Notes: generated by a model not told the origin, from the letters alone. Positions 1-8,158 are shown, numbered from the stretch's first letter. The stretch: DNA of 11,849 bases from Hemicentrotus pulcherrimus (GCA_003118195.1 BEXV01000299.1:53127-64975), one strand, 5' to 3'. Made by a program: numbers and translations.

Positions 1-820
1 CCCCCGGTCTTGTAATACTGTATTCCTTAAAGTAGTTGCACAAGACTAGAAAAAGTATAGCAATGCTAAATTTCTTTATTCTTTCAATTATTTTAAAGGT
101 TTTTCAGTGGTTCTGTTTCTAATTGATTTAATGCTGATAAGACGATTGGCATTTTCTTGTCAGAAAACCCTTTCATACGTCATTAAATTTGCTCGAGAAA
201 AAGGAACACCATGCTTAGATACAAATCAAACTTCATGGATTTGAATTCGGAACTAAGACATGGATAGTAGTATATCGACAATAATTCTTGATAAATTCGT
301 GCTGTAATGTTTAAGAATCATTTTTATTGCAAACGTGAAATGATAGTCATAATATATCTGATTTTCTATTGACTCACTTCAAATCTCACTAAAGACTTAG
401 TACAGAAAACCAAATTTATTTTATTTTAGGTACATGTAGTATTGGGTTTCAAACTCTAAACGGCAGCCATATCATCCAGCTGCATTTGGTATTGTCTACA
501 ATTCTAATGAGTGGGACCTTTTTTTGTAGGACTCCTATACAAAATTACTTTACAATGTGCGTCAACCTTTCATCCATCCAAACCATATTAATTACAATTT
601 ATTGATGTCTAAATTTAAACTCACTTTATCATCGGGATGAATTTATCATTTGGAGATTGTTTAAATTTACATGACGTTGGTTCTAACCTCGGGGTTTAAC
701 TTTGTACTACATTCGTAATGAAGCGCTTCAGATTAATTCCTGACCACTTGCGTATTATTTTAGACATTGATACAAATAAACATTACGATCAGCATTACTT
801 TCCCCATATAATTATATAAA
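1..820. other. Intergenic AT-rich DNA, no gene seen
   Basis: No reading frame of useful length is open on either strand, and I recognise no RNA gene or transposon. The stretch is AT-rich with scattered short T and A runs. It could be intron or intergenic sequence; nothing here distinguishes the two. Confidence 0.6.
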
Positions 821-909
821 GAGAGAGATAGAGAGGGGGGGGCATCAATTTGCCAACCGGCAAGTGGTTGCGAGTTAAAGGTGTAGGAAAGGGGAGGGGG
901 TAGGGCAGG
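821..909 (+). repeat. GA-rich and G-rich low-complexity patch
   Basis: A GAGAGAGATAGAGA tract (821-834) runs into eight consecutive G (835-842). About 50 bp later comes a second G-rich cluster (891-909) with runs of 4, 5, 3 and 2 G separated by one or two bases. The second cluster could form a G-quadruplex only with a two-quartet core or with help from a distant run, because its fourth run has just two G. Such tracts are typical microsatellite material. Confidence 0.6.
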
Positions 910-1348
910 TTTGTATCAAGGGAAAACGTACTAATGCCTGTGTGTTAGAGGGAGAAAAAACATAGAGATAAAGACAGTTGTAAATTTACCATTGAAGAAA
1001 AATATTGAACAATTTTATGCACTTGTCTGAATTTCTAGATTCAGCCGCATAGGTATGATAAACATGATGCATTACATTTTCTCAAGTTAGACATCAGCTA
1101 CCATTTTTTAAATTAAAAAATACCTTTTCTTATATACGTTGATTATATAGTATGAGTAATGTCACCTCAGCAAAAGCCGAATTCACTGACACGAAGACGA
1201 TTATTTTTTCTTCAACCTGCAGAAAAACCAGACCGCGAAAGCTGTCAAAATTAGATGCTTTTAACATGCATGTGTTAATTAGTTAGGGTTCATTGCCTTT
1301 CTGGCTGATTGCATGTTTTCTAATCATGATAATGCCATTAAAACCACG
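910..1348. other. AT-rich spacer upstream of the LINE
   Basis: There is no gene or recognised element. Two small symmetric features occur: a CTGAAT/ATTCAG hairpin with a 6-nt loop (1027-1044), and a 19-nt odd palindrome made of T6AAATTA6 with one matching base on each side (1103-1121). Both are short and AT-rich enough to arise by chance. Confidence 0.5.
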
Positions 1349-1356
1349 GACATGAT
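1349..1356 (+). repeat. Candidate target-site duplication, left copy
   Basis: GACATGAT here matches the same 8-mer at 1869-1876, just beyond the (ATT)n tail of the LINE. Target-primed reverse transcription by non-LTR elements usually leaves a short direct duplication, so this pair would define the inserted segment as 1357-1868. Eight bases is short, and I chose it by looking on both sides, so it is suggestive only. Confidence 0.4.
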
Positions 1357-1397
1357 CCAAATGAATAACGATTGCATCCAAGCAGCAAAACGTAATT

Positions 1398-1697
1398 ATG
1401 TATAATATTTTGAAACTATTAGTTTTTGCATACGAATGCTTTCATGACATTGCCCCTTCTTATTTATGTGAACTTTTATCATTATATCAGCCCACTCGTA
1501 CTTTAAGATCAAGCTCAAAATCATTATTCATTGTCCCTCCCACCTCAACAAAAACATACGGTAAACGTTCTTTTACACACGCCTCCTCAGTTTTATGGAA
1601 TTCACTTCCAGATTACATGAAAAATCAAAATAATTTAAACAAGTTTAAAGTTTCTCTTAAAACATATTTATTCAATGTTAAGAATGTACACTCATGA
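1398..1697 (+). pseudogene. C-terminal fragment of LINE reverse-transcriptase protein (99 codons)
   Basis: The fragment matches the region after the reverse-transcriptase domain in CR1/L2-like LINEs. Visible blocks, numbered from the ATG at 1398, are FAYECFHDIAPSYL (10-23), TRTLRSS (33-39), LFIVP (43-47), TYGKRSF (53-59), VLWNSLP (65-71) and FKVSLKTYLF (83-92). This is the conserved order of that tail, ending at a natural stop a few residues after the LF. The ATG is an internal methionine, not a true start: similarity seems to extend upstream to about 1372, where TTGCATCCA may be a remnant of the LHWLP motif with bases lost and single-base insertions. An in-frame stop at 1362-1364 closes the frame. 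The catalytic domains are missing, so no enzyme is made. The frame from 1398 on has no stop, so the insertion is not very old or decay has been mild. Confidence 0.85.
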
Positions 1698-1790
1698 ACT
1701 CAGCGTCCAACACTACATGTACTTTTTTGCTTCTAAGTGGATTTTCTAATTTGCATGACTCTCTCTTGTAATTCTTTCCTTTCTATTTGA
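1698..1790 (+). other. LINE 3' untranslated region
   Basis: This lies between the stop of the LINE reading frame and the terminal stem-loop. It is T-rich with a CTCTCTTGTAATTCTTTCC segment and holds no coding signal. It is assigned to the LINE because it connects two recognised parts of the same element. Confidence 0.65.
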
Positions 1791-1830
1791 AGCGCATAGG
1801 GGCATGCTATCTTGTAATGTGTTATGCGCT
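1791..1830 (+). other. LINE 3'-terminal RNA stem-loop
   Basis: AGCGCATA (1791-1798) and TATGCGCT (1823-1830) are perfect reverse complements with a 24-nt loop, and the downstream arm lies 14 bp before the (ATT)n tail. In L2-type LINEs a 3'-proximal stem-loop is recognised by the element's own reverse transcriptase to prime on its RNA. The position and the GCGC stem fit that role. The role here is inferred from family knowledge. Confidence 0.6.
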
Positions 1831-1844
1831 ATAAAAGAACTGAG

Positions 1845-1860
1845 TATTATTATTATTATT
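1845..1860 (+). repeat. (TAT/ATT)n LINE tail
   Basis: About five TAT units close the element, followed by an imperfect CATTATAA before the candidate target duplication. Many CR1/L2 families end in short tandem repeats instead of poly(A). This supports the strand and the 3' boundary. Confidence 0.75.
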
Positions 1861-1868
1861 CATTATAA

Positions 1869-1876
1869 GACATGAT
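1869..1876 (+). repeat. Candidate target-site duplication, right copy
   Basis: This second GACATGAT pairs with 1349-1356. It sits 8 bp after the perfect ATT run, as expected if the intervening CATTATAA is a decayed end of the tail. Confidence 0.4.
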
Positions 1877-2044
1877 ATACACCCACAAAACCATTTGGGA
1901 ATTCTTACTCAAATAGGGAAATACATTTTTAACACTAGAGTGACACACTTAACTGAGTGCATTAACTCATTAAATTGGATTGATAACGCACAGGAATAAG
2001 TTTTGTTAATTTGAAATTATGACATGGCAATGAATATATTTAAT

Positions 2045-2201
2045 TAGTGAGTTATTTAACCTAATGTTGTGAATAACCTGCTCCATCTTATCTAGTGAGT
2101 TATGCTTCAATTACTCAGTCAGGTTATTCGGCTCATCACATGTGATTATATGGCAAATGGGTATTCTAAACTAGTGAGTTATTTAACCCTAAATGTTGTG
2201 A
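2045..2201 (+). repeat. Dispersed direct repeat with three TAGTGAGTTAT copies
   Basis: The 11-mer TAGTGAGTTAT occurs at 2045-2055, 2093-2103 and 2172-2182. The first and third copies extend into the same longer sequence, through TTAACC and ATGTTGTGA, differing by two single-base insertions (2045-2072 versus 2172-2201, offset 127 bp). A 10-bp perfect inverted pair lies inside: GAATAACCTG (2071-2080) and CAGGTTATTC (2120-2129). This may be a decayed transposon or local duplication. I do not recognise the family. Confidence 0.6.
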
Positions 2202-2401
2202 GTAAATTGCAATTCGACAAACGAATAATGATAAGATATTTCCTTGCTATATAGCGTTCTTTCTCTTTCAGAATCATAAGGAAATGTCTTCTAATGTGTG
2301 CTTTTATATTCTGCTCGAAGCTGTTGATTCAGTCACCCATCATTCATTAACTCGATGGAATTATTAAGTGACTCCTAATTGATAAAGGAATTACCCGCAG
2401 G

Positions 2402-2760
2402 TCATGCAAGCATATGCCTCTACATGGAAAGGTCTTCATTATTTATTTATTTTATTTTTTAATTATTGCAAATTTAATCGCAACGGGAGAATGATATTAT
2501 GCGAGATCATGCATGAAGCAAATAAATTAGACACTTTTTTCTTTTGTTTTATCATGGATTTGGCATTTATTTATTTATTTATTTCATATATTTATTAATT
2601 CAACGCTCGTGGGGTGGAATACCCTGAAACGAGTGAGATCATGCATGAAGCAAAGGAAATACATTTGGTTCTGTGTTGACGATGGATTTGGCATTCATTA
2701 ATTTATTCATTTATTGATTTTATCTATTTATTTATTTACTAATTGTGGGATGAGACACAT
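2402..2760 (+). repeat. Decayed tandem repeat, unit about 130 bp, about three copies
   Basis: GAGATCATGCATGAAGCAAA occurs at 2503-2522 and again at 2635-2654, and ATGGATTTGGCATT follows in both copies (2554-2567 and 2682-2695), giving a period of 128-132 bp. Each unit then runs into ATTT-type repeats (2565-2584; imperfect at 2693-2738). A more diverged first unit is suggested by TCATGCA at 2402, CATGGA at 2423 and ATTT repeats at 2438-2461, with about 25 bp lost. A nested hairpin (CTCGT/ACGAG around GGGT/ACCC, 2606-2633) sits at the boundary between units two and three. The short frame open across this area (2404-2598) is only translation of AT-rich repeat. Confidence 0.65.
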
Positions 2761-3807
2761 CGATCAGCACGAATGTTGTTTTTCACAGGAGTCCGCTCAC
2801 ATTCAAACAGAGTGAAACAATACAATCACAAATAAACGAAATATACTAAATAATTTAACATAATTTAAAGATCATAATCAGAAAATCATAGGTATAAAAG
2901 ATGGTTTTGATTATTGAAAAACCAAGTTAATATGTCCTACATAGATAGGTATTTATAAAATAGGCATACTGAGTTTCATCGGAAAAATAATAGATTATTA
3001 TTTTGTCTATAATCGTTTGCTAAAGATAGATAGTAATACTATTACTTCATTGCGTATCATTTTGTAGACTTCTATGAATTATATGCTCAATCGTATCATC
3101 TCTATTTTCAGTGAGATGAAAAAGGGAATCAGCTTTTATGAATTTTCAACAAACTATAATCATTATCACTAAGTCGTTAGTACGAAGTTGTTGTAATTTC
3201 GGAAACCATATGGATACAACGTTCTATGAATGTGAGTGAGGCTACTATGAGTAGAAGCATAATTCAAAAGATCTATACGAATATTTCACTTGTTTTTACA
3301 ACATTCAGTAATAGTTACAAAGTTTATCCCCAGGAGACATTGCAAAATGGGGCATTAATATTTTTAGGTATTGTTGAACTTCCCAAGACGCGCACATGCA
3401 TCGCCTATCGGTGTGTTTAGTAGACCCTCTTAGTTCATAGAGTAGAGTCAGCATATGGCAGTCCGCGTCGATTCAGTGCATTAATTAACAAGTCAACAAC
3501 AATATGACAAGAGGAGTATTATTATCCCGTTACGGAGCTCTCTGCCTAGAGATCAGTGCCATAGCGTCTCGCTTCACCTCATAATCAGTCATTCACCCGT
3601 CTTGGTGGTATTTTTTATTATGGCCAATACACAGCAGTAATTTTATTATTGCCAGTATCATTATCTTTCCAAATGCATAATAAGCGGAATCATATCGGTA
3701 ATTTGATATACTGTCACCACCGAATGGGGCATATTTGCTTGATAGTTTCTTCATTTATTACGCAGCTCAAATTACATATATTACGTGTAATTACAGATGT
3801 TATTATG
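2761..3807. other. Intergenic AT-rich DNA, no gene seen
   Basis: No element or gene is recognised. A perfect 9-bp-stem, 3-nt-loop AT hairpin occurs at 2984-3004 (AAAATAATA/TATTATTTT). A 64-codon frame at 3226-3420 has no recognisable motif and is within the length expected by chance. The segment around 3540-3620 was checked for tRNA-like boxes and shows no B box. Confidence 0.55.
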
Positions 3808-3920
3808 AGAGTCTGAGGTCAATAACGTTCTTTTAATATTGTGTAGCGTTTAGTCATACCATGAGTCATAACTTGAGACATTGCTTGTTACGCTGTCAGA
3901 CTCTAGTTTTACATATATTA
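3772..3920. repeat. Short inverted pair flanked by a 12-bp direct pair
   Basis: AGAGTCTGA (3808-3816) and TCAGACTCT (3896-3904) are perfect reverse complements 79 bp apart. Just outside them, TTACATATATTA occurs in direct orientation at 3772-3783 and 3909-3920. The nested arrangement resembles a small inverted-repeat insertion with flanking duplication, but the flanks do not abut the inverted arms, so I cannot call it an element. A consensus AP-1 site TGAGTCA lies inside (3862-3868). Confidence 0.35.
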
Positions 3921-4185
3921 TGTATACACTGTATTAGCATATTTTGTGTAATCTTGCATCATAATTGTAATACAAGCATTTTAATCTAAAGGAGATTGCG
4001 ATACCCTTTCGTTGCCCAGAAAATGATGTGATGGTTTGCTCCCAAAAAGCAAGTTTAAAGATCTCGTTTAAGCAATGGGGAGTTAACTTCCCTGCATTGT
4101 AATCCTATTATTTTTAAATAAAAATTGGATTTGAGGTTAATGGGTTTGAGTCTTTTATTTATCAGGAAGAAAAGTCATGTAGTAT

Positions 4186-4280
4186 AGGACTGTATAACAG
4201 TATGGATACAGTTTTGAAATGGTATTTCACAATATTGTCCCCTCAGTTATACCACAATGGTACGGACACTGTACAGTCCT
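4186..4280. repeat. 95-bp imperfect hairpin-forming segment
   Basis: The ends are perfect 9-bp inverted repeats, AGGACTGTA (4186-4194) and TACAGTCCT (4272-4280). Pairing continues with CAGT against ACTG after a 3-nt bulge, and an inner stem TGGTAT/ATACCA (4220-4225 and 4249-4254) is possible. A further TACAGTCC lies at 4290-4297, inside a CTCATT/AATGAG hairpin. It could be a decayed MITE or a chance structured segment. The stem has too many unpaired bases for a typical microRNA precursor. Confidence 0.4.
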
Positions 4281-4417
4281 CTCATTAGCTACAGTCCAAA
4301 TGAGAGCTTAGATAGACTAATATCCGGGGCGGAGTATGGAAGCAGGCGCCGATCTTTATGCTGGCCACCGAAGAGAGTTCTAGCACCTTGTCAATAATAT
4401 TTAATAGCGAGAGAAAG

Positions 4418-4421
<4 letters not shown>

Positions 4422-4459
<38 letters not shown>
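4422..4459 (+). repeat. (GA)19 microsatellite
   Basis: A perfect GA dinucleotide run of about 38 bp, flanked by imperfect GAGAAAGAAA on the left and AAGAAGGGG on the right. A perfect purine mirror repeat of this length can form triplex (H-DNA) under supercoiling. The serine-leucine run encoded on the minus strand across it is an artefact of the repeat. Confidence 0.95.
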
Positions 4460-4463
<4 letters not shown>

Positions 4464-5100
4464 AGGGGCTGTGTTAATGAGAGGGCGGATAAGCGGAATG
4501 GTATAGAGAGGTTGGAATAGGTTTAAATGTTTAAGAAACCGTAAACAGCTTTTAAATAGCTGCTTAATGCTATGCAGAAACGAACCACATGTGAACAAAC
4601 ATCTTCGGGGGTGCTAATATGGTAGAGTAGTTAACCATGCCCTTATCCATTATGTATAAGCGTTTTTATGAAGAAACCTACCGACCTGACATCGTATTAT
4701 TAAGTACGTACTTGTTATTCCCAAATCTTGGCCACTTCTCCCATGCATCCTCTTAATTCCTTCATTAGACGCGCACACGACATAAAAGAGGACATAATAT
4801 CGTGTTCGCTGCATGTATCGACCGTAGGTCTATTGGGCTTAGCAACCATTGACCCAGATTCTCAAATCTTCTTCTCCCTCTTAATTGGCTCTTAAGAGTG
4901 AAAACGGAATCCTGTACCTGATTTACATGAACATGATAGGACTGCGCAAGGAGGTAGGATGTTCACGGTAGGCATGGCTGTAATGGATGCGAGTGTAAGG
5001 GAAGATGGAATTCAAATTGAACCGACAAAGCTATATATGGAATGAGGATTGATCAGAAACAGTGCAGGTCAAATCTATTGGAGCCCACCTATCTCATTAT
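4460..5100. other. Intergenic stretch between opposed GA and CT tracts
   Basis: No gene is recognised. The 10-bp palindrome CTCTTAAGAG lies at 4889-4898 and recurs at 7237-7246. The rest is mixed-composition sequence without long open frames. Confidence 0.5.
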
Positions 5101-5130
5101 CTCTCTCTCTCTCTCTCTCTCTCCCTCTCT
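5101..5130 (+). repeat. (CT)n microsatellite
   Basis: CT units run for about 22 bp, then one CC interruption and three more CT units. In orientation it is the reverse complement of the GA tract about 680 bp upstream. Confidence 0.9.
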
Positions 5131-5944
5131 CATATAGAATACTAAGAATAGAATGATTATTACCGTCACCCTACATTGCTATAATTCAGAAAGAAATATA
5201 TACATGTTGTCCTCACGAAGTAAAACAAAAACTATTGAATTGACAATCGAGTAAATGAACCACAATACCACGACACTTCCAATTAGATGCCAAACCACTG
5301 CAATTCCACTGTATTCCTGCACCAGCTCTGGACAGGTTATTAAGCGTGCGCATGAGAAAATGAAGAGACAATCAAATTCAAGGTCCAATGGTAATCTTGT
5401 TTTGTGGATAGCCACTATAGGACATAGCCATGTAATTGAAATAAACTTGATGTTCAACACTTTCATGCGTTAACCTGATGTATATGGTATTATTACCATA
5501 GCCTTATCTCCGTGAGATATGAAGCAATTACTGAAATCTGTGAAATGGGGAAGCAGTATTAATGAGTGATGAGGGGAGTGATGGCAAAATAATTATTCCT
5601 TTATCATTTCAAGGCATAGACTGACATAGGCAATATGAGAACATATACCACCTGATGTAACCATGGCATTGTCATACGCAGTTCTAAGCGTTATCTTTTA
5701 CTAGTTATATAGTTAATATGAGAAAATATACAAACAGCATAATTACGTACTGTGGAATTAAACCTTAGTCACGGGGGTTGTATATGCAAGATTTGCAATC
5801 ATTAAATAAATACACCTTTAAAAATTGCTATGAATGAGTAGGAATCATTAGTGAAATAATTATTGTTCCGATTATATGTTGATAAATATTAGTGTAACAT
5901 ACAGCAGTATCTACCAGGCAGTAGCCATAATTATGTTTCAGTAA
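5131..5944. other. Intergenic DNA with two overlapping open frames, no recognised gene
   Basis: Frames are open on both strands over the same segment: 72 codons on plus (5255-5473) and 95 codons on minus (5179-5466). Neither shows a motif, signal peptide or repeat pattern that I recognise. Frames open on both strands at once usually reflect a local shortage of stop triplets and not a gene. The minus-strand product is rich in hydrophobic residues and could be read as membrane-like, but the AT-rich codons alone explain this. Confidence 0.45.
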
Positions 5945-5969
5945 GGGAGGGAGAGAGATGGAGAGAGAA
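5945..5969 (+). repeat. Short imperfect GA-rich tract
   Basis: GGGAGGGAGAGAGATGGAGAGAG-type purine run of about 25 bp, one of several on the plus strand in this window. Confidence 0.7.
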
Positions 5970-7366
5970 AACTGACAAAAATAGCACTTAACGCGTTTGC
6001 TTTGACCTTGTGACCCTACCAGCGTAGTCGTTCACCTTCGATTGAAAAGTGATGAAAATACAGCAATTCAAAGTATGAAATCGTGAAGGAGATTTCTATT
6101 AAAGTATCAACGCAACAATTTTTTTATGTTAAACGGGCGTTGATTATACAGATGTAGTATAAAATTAAATAAAATTAAATAAATTTGAAACAAGAAATAG
6201 AAAAATACTCCAATAGACAAAACCAAGGGGTCAAAACAGATAAGAGAATGATACGATAGCAACCTGAAAATCATATTATCTACAATTATTGTTGTTTCTA
6301 AAGTAAAGCTTTGTATATATTTAGTCCATTTCACTGAAAGCGATCTCCCAATTTTCCCGTAAGCATAAAAACAAAGTGATTTGGTTACAAAACATTTTAT
6401 TTTCATGGAGACTGTACTAGATAAAAAATAGGTGGGAGAGAGGACATTTAGGAACAAACTGTTTTAACTGCAATAGCTGTGTTCATGCAGTTTTCACTAC
6501 CCATAAAAACTGAATGCATAAAACCCGTGCAGCCTTTAAAATAATACTGCTCTTTGCATGTTCACGTCCATAAAAATGAGTGTATGTGACGAAACAAGCG
6601 GAAGCTTAGAAAATACATTTGCTTGGCTAAGTTGAATTTGTTTAACCTAATATTCCTTCGCCTTGTTTTAATCGTATTCAGTTCAAAGCTTAACGTATGT
6701 ATGCATTTTAAGAGCATTGATTACTGATAATTGTAAAAAATATTATAGTTTCCATATGATTTTTAAAAGCTCAACATACAAGATCGGATCGCCGTCTTCT
6801 TTTTTTCTTTATATTTTCAATTCAAAGAAACATCAATTTGGGTTTTTGAGAAGATTTAAATGAAAGATCTCGTCTATGGTAATAGCAGACGCTGTTCTCT
6901 TTAATGAAACAAAATTAACTGAATAAGACCATGGAATGGCACATTTAACTCCATGTCAGATAATTCATTTCAAATGTGATTCTCATTTCATGTAAAAACT
7001 GTTTACTATAATGCCTTTCCCAATCCAAAATTGTATTGCCAAGATATTCTTCTCATATCTATGTTCATTATACTGGAGCATTCACTATCGATTTAGCAAA
7101 GCGTACTGAAAGAGGCATAATAATTGAAGAATGTTGGCGACATGAATACTTCAGAAGACTCTTATTCCTAACGAATGCGACTGAGAATGGTCCCTAAATT
7201 GAAGTCAAGCTCCCGCTACCCGTTTGACATTTTCCGCTCTTAAGAGTCTGACGTATTCGAAAACGAAATGTCATATCTAGAAGTCACTCTCTGTGAATAT
7301 AACCAAGACGGGCAGGGGCTTCCGGTACGGCAACAGGAGATTGGGAGATCTTAAGATGCAAATACC
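5970..7366. other. Long AT-rich intergenic stretch, no gene seen
   Basis: The longest frame in the window lies here on the minus strand (6107-6457, 116 codons). Its product is dominated by Phe, Leu, Ile and Tyr, as expected from translating AT-rich DNA, and I recognise no domain. Two exact copies of the 10-mer AAAATTAAAT sit at 6161-6180. The CTCTTAAGAG palindrome recurs at 7237-7246. No RNA gene or transposon end is recognised. Confidence 0.5.
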
Positions 7367-7430
7367 GAAGGAGGGAGCCAAAAAGAGAGCGAAAGAGGGA
7401 GAATGGGAGGGAAGAGAGAGGATTTATGTT
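7367..7430 (+). repeat. Purine-rich (GA/GGGA) tract
   Basis: The plus strand is almost all A and G here, with GAGGGAG, AAAAGAGAG, GAAAGAGGGAG and GGGAGGGAAGAGAGAG blocks. It lies about 170 bp upstream of the TATA-containing segment at 7606. Polypurine tracts near promoters are common in metazoans, but this one may be just another microsatellite. Confidence 0.65.
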
Positions 7431-7585
7431 TAAGGAAGGTAGGAATATGGCGAGAGACGGTATTGTTGCAGTCAACAACCCTCATGAAATCTCCCGGAGA
7501 CATTAGAGAGTGAGTTGTTGTGGTGGTTGAGGCGGTGCTGCCTACAATTGATTTGGGGATCGATGTTCAGCGTAGAGATATTGGG

Positions 7586-7638
7586 TGACGTGTGATGGGT
7601 GGGCGTATATAATTATAAAGCTTCTCTCATATCAATCC
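7586..7638 (+). promoter_or_regulatory. Candidate RNA polymerase II core promoter (CRE-like, GC box, TATA, Inr)
   Basis: In order there are a CRE-like TGACGTGT (7586-7593), a GC/GT-box-like GGGTGGGCG (7597-7605), TATATAAT (7606-7613) and an initiator match TCAATCC (7632-7638, consensus YYANWYY). The initiator A at 7634 lies 28 bp after the first T of the TATA box, which is the normal metazoan spacing. A second initiator match, TCATATC, has its A at 7629. Transcription would run rightward. The first downstream ATG (7726) opens only a 16-codon frame ending at the TAA at 7774-7776, so the product would be non-coding, have a spliced 5' leader, or not exist. AT-rich DNA often contains TATA-like strings; the case rests on the GC box and the spacing together. 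Confidence 0.4.
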
Positions 7639-8063
7639 GCACGGCACGCTCTCTACACACACCTGCGCGGCACCTTTAAAGTTTTGTTTTAGATTTTCCT
7701 TTTTTTTCTCCATTTTTCTTGATATATGAGATCTGTTTACGATAGCGTTTATAAAGTACAGAACTTAGAGGAGTAACACTATCGGTGAATTTCCGACATT
7801 GAGCATATGGTGTAGATACTGTAACCCGAATCTCTGATGAAGTATTTCATTTTCTTGAAGCGATCTGGCCATAAAATGACCAACTTTTGTCATGATAATG
7901 TGCCCGCGGAGACAATGGCATAAATTTTTTTGTTCACCCATCCAATATCAGAATCAGGGTATGGATGTTGTCAAGATCGGTCACTTAGGTCGCGTGTTTA
8001 TATTGTCTTGAGGGTTCTACGTGTTCCTTGTCATCCGTGCAACAAACAACGGGTGTGAATATG
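7639..8063. other. Stretch downstream of the candidate promoter
   Basis: It begins with a CTCTACACACACCTGCGCGG segment and a T-rich run (7682-7720). It contains one 16-codon frame (7726-7776) after the first ATG. I see no convincing exon, and no donor splice site matching the full consensus. Confidence 0.4.
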
Positions 8064-8158
8064 AACGGAGAGAGGGGATGACTGAGTGAGAGAGAGAGCT
8101 TTGAAGAGAGAAAGAGAGACAGACATGCAGAGAGATTAGTGAGGGAGACTGAGGGGGT
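8064..8158 (+). repeat. Imperfect GA-rich tract
   Basis: GAACGGAGAGAGGGG, GAGTGAGAGAGAGAG, AGAGAGAAAGAGAGA and GAGGGAGACTGAGGGGG blocks alternate with short mixed sequence. This is a degenerate GA microsatellite. Confidence 0.75.

Larger units (their letters stand above)
1357..1868 (+). mobile_element. 5'-truncated CR1/L2-like LINE (non-LTR retrotransposon)
   Basis: This is the 3' end of a LINE of the CR1/L2 kind. It contains the end of the reverse-transcriptase open reading frame (1398-1697), a 3' untranslated region of about 150 bp, a stem-loop (1791-1830) and a terminal (ATT)n run (1845-1860). The GCGCTATAAA-type sequence followed by an ATT microsatellite is a familiar 3' end of invertebrate CR1/L2 elements. 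Endonuclease, reverse-transcriptase fingers and palm are absent, so the copy was truncated on insertion and cannot move on its own. The element boundaries rest on the GACATGAT pair at 1349-1356 and 1869-1876. The family tail, not the exact clade, is what the sequence supports; CR1, L2 and related clades share this C-terminus. Confidence 0.82.

Noticed and set aside
2172..2201. Telomere-like TTAACCCTAAA string
   Set aside because: Single occurrence, not tandem; it is part of the local direct repeat.
2404..2598. 64-codon plus-strand frame rich in Phe, Ile and Tyr
   Set aside because: It crosses the decayed tandem repeat and ATTT blocks; composition explains it.
3226..3420. 64-codon plus-strand frame
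   Set aside because: No recognisable motif, chance length, no supporting promoter or splice context.
3540..3620. Possible tRNA or tRNA-derived SINE head on either strand
   Set aside because: No pairable acceptor stem and no B-box (GGTTCGANTCC-like) sequence.
4186..4280. microRNA precursor
   Set aside because: The stem has a 3-nt bulge and large internal loops, with no continuous duplex of about 22 bp.
4401..4598. Minus-strand frame encoding a serine-leucine repeat protein
   Set aside because: It is translation of the (GA)19 microsatellite; the rest has no motif.
5179..5473. Overlapping frames on both strands
   Set aside because: Simultaneous openness on both strands without motifs points to local stop-codon scarcity, not genes.
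6107..6457. 116-codon minus-strand frame that looks membrane-like
   Set aside because: Hydrophobicity follows from AT-rich codons; no recognisable domain, and the length is possible by chance in such DNA.
7284..7478. 64-codon minus-strand frame rich in Ser, Leu and Pro
   Set aside because: It is the complement of the polypurine tract, so the composition is an artefact.
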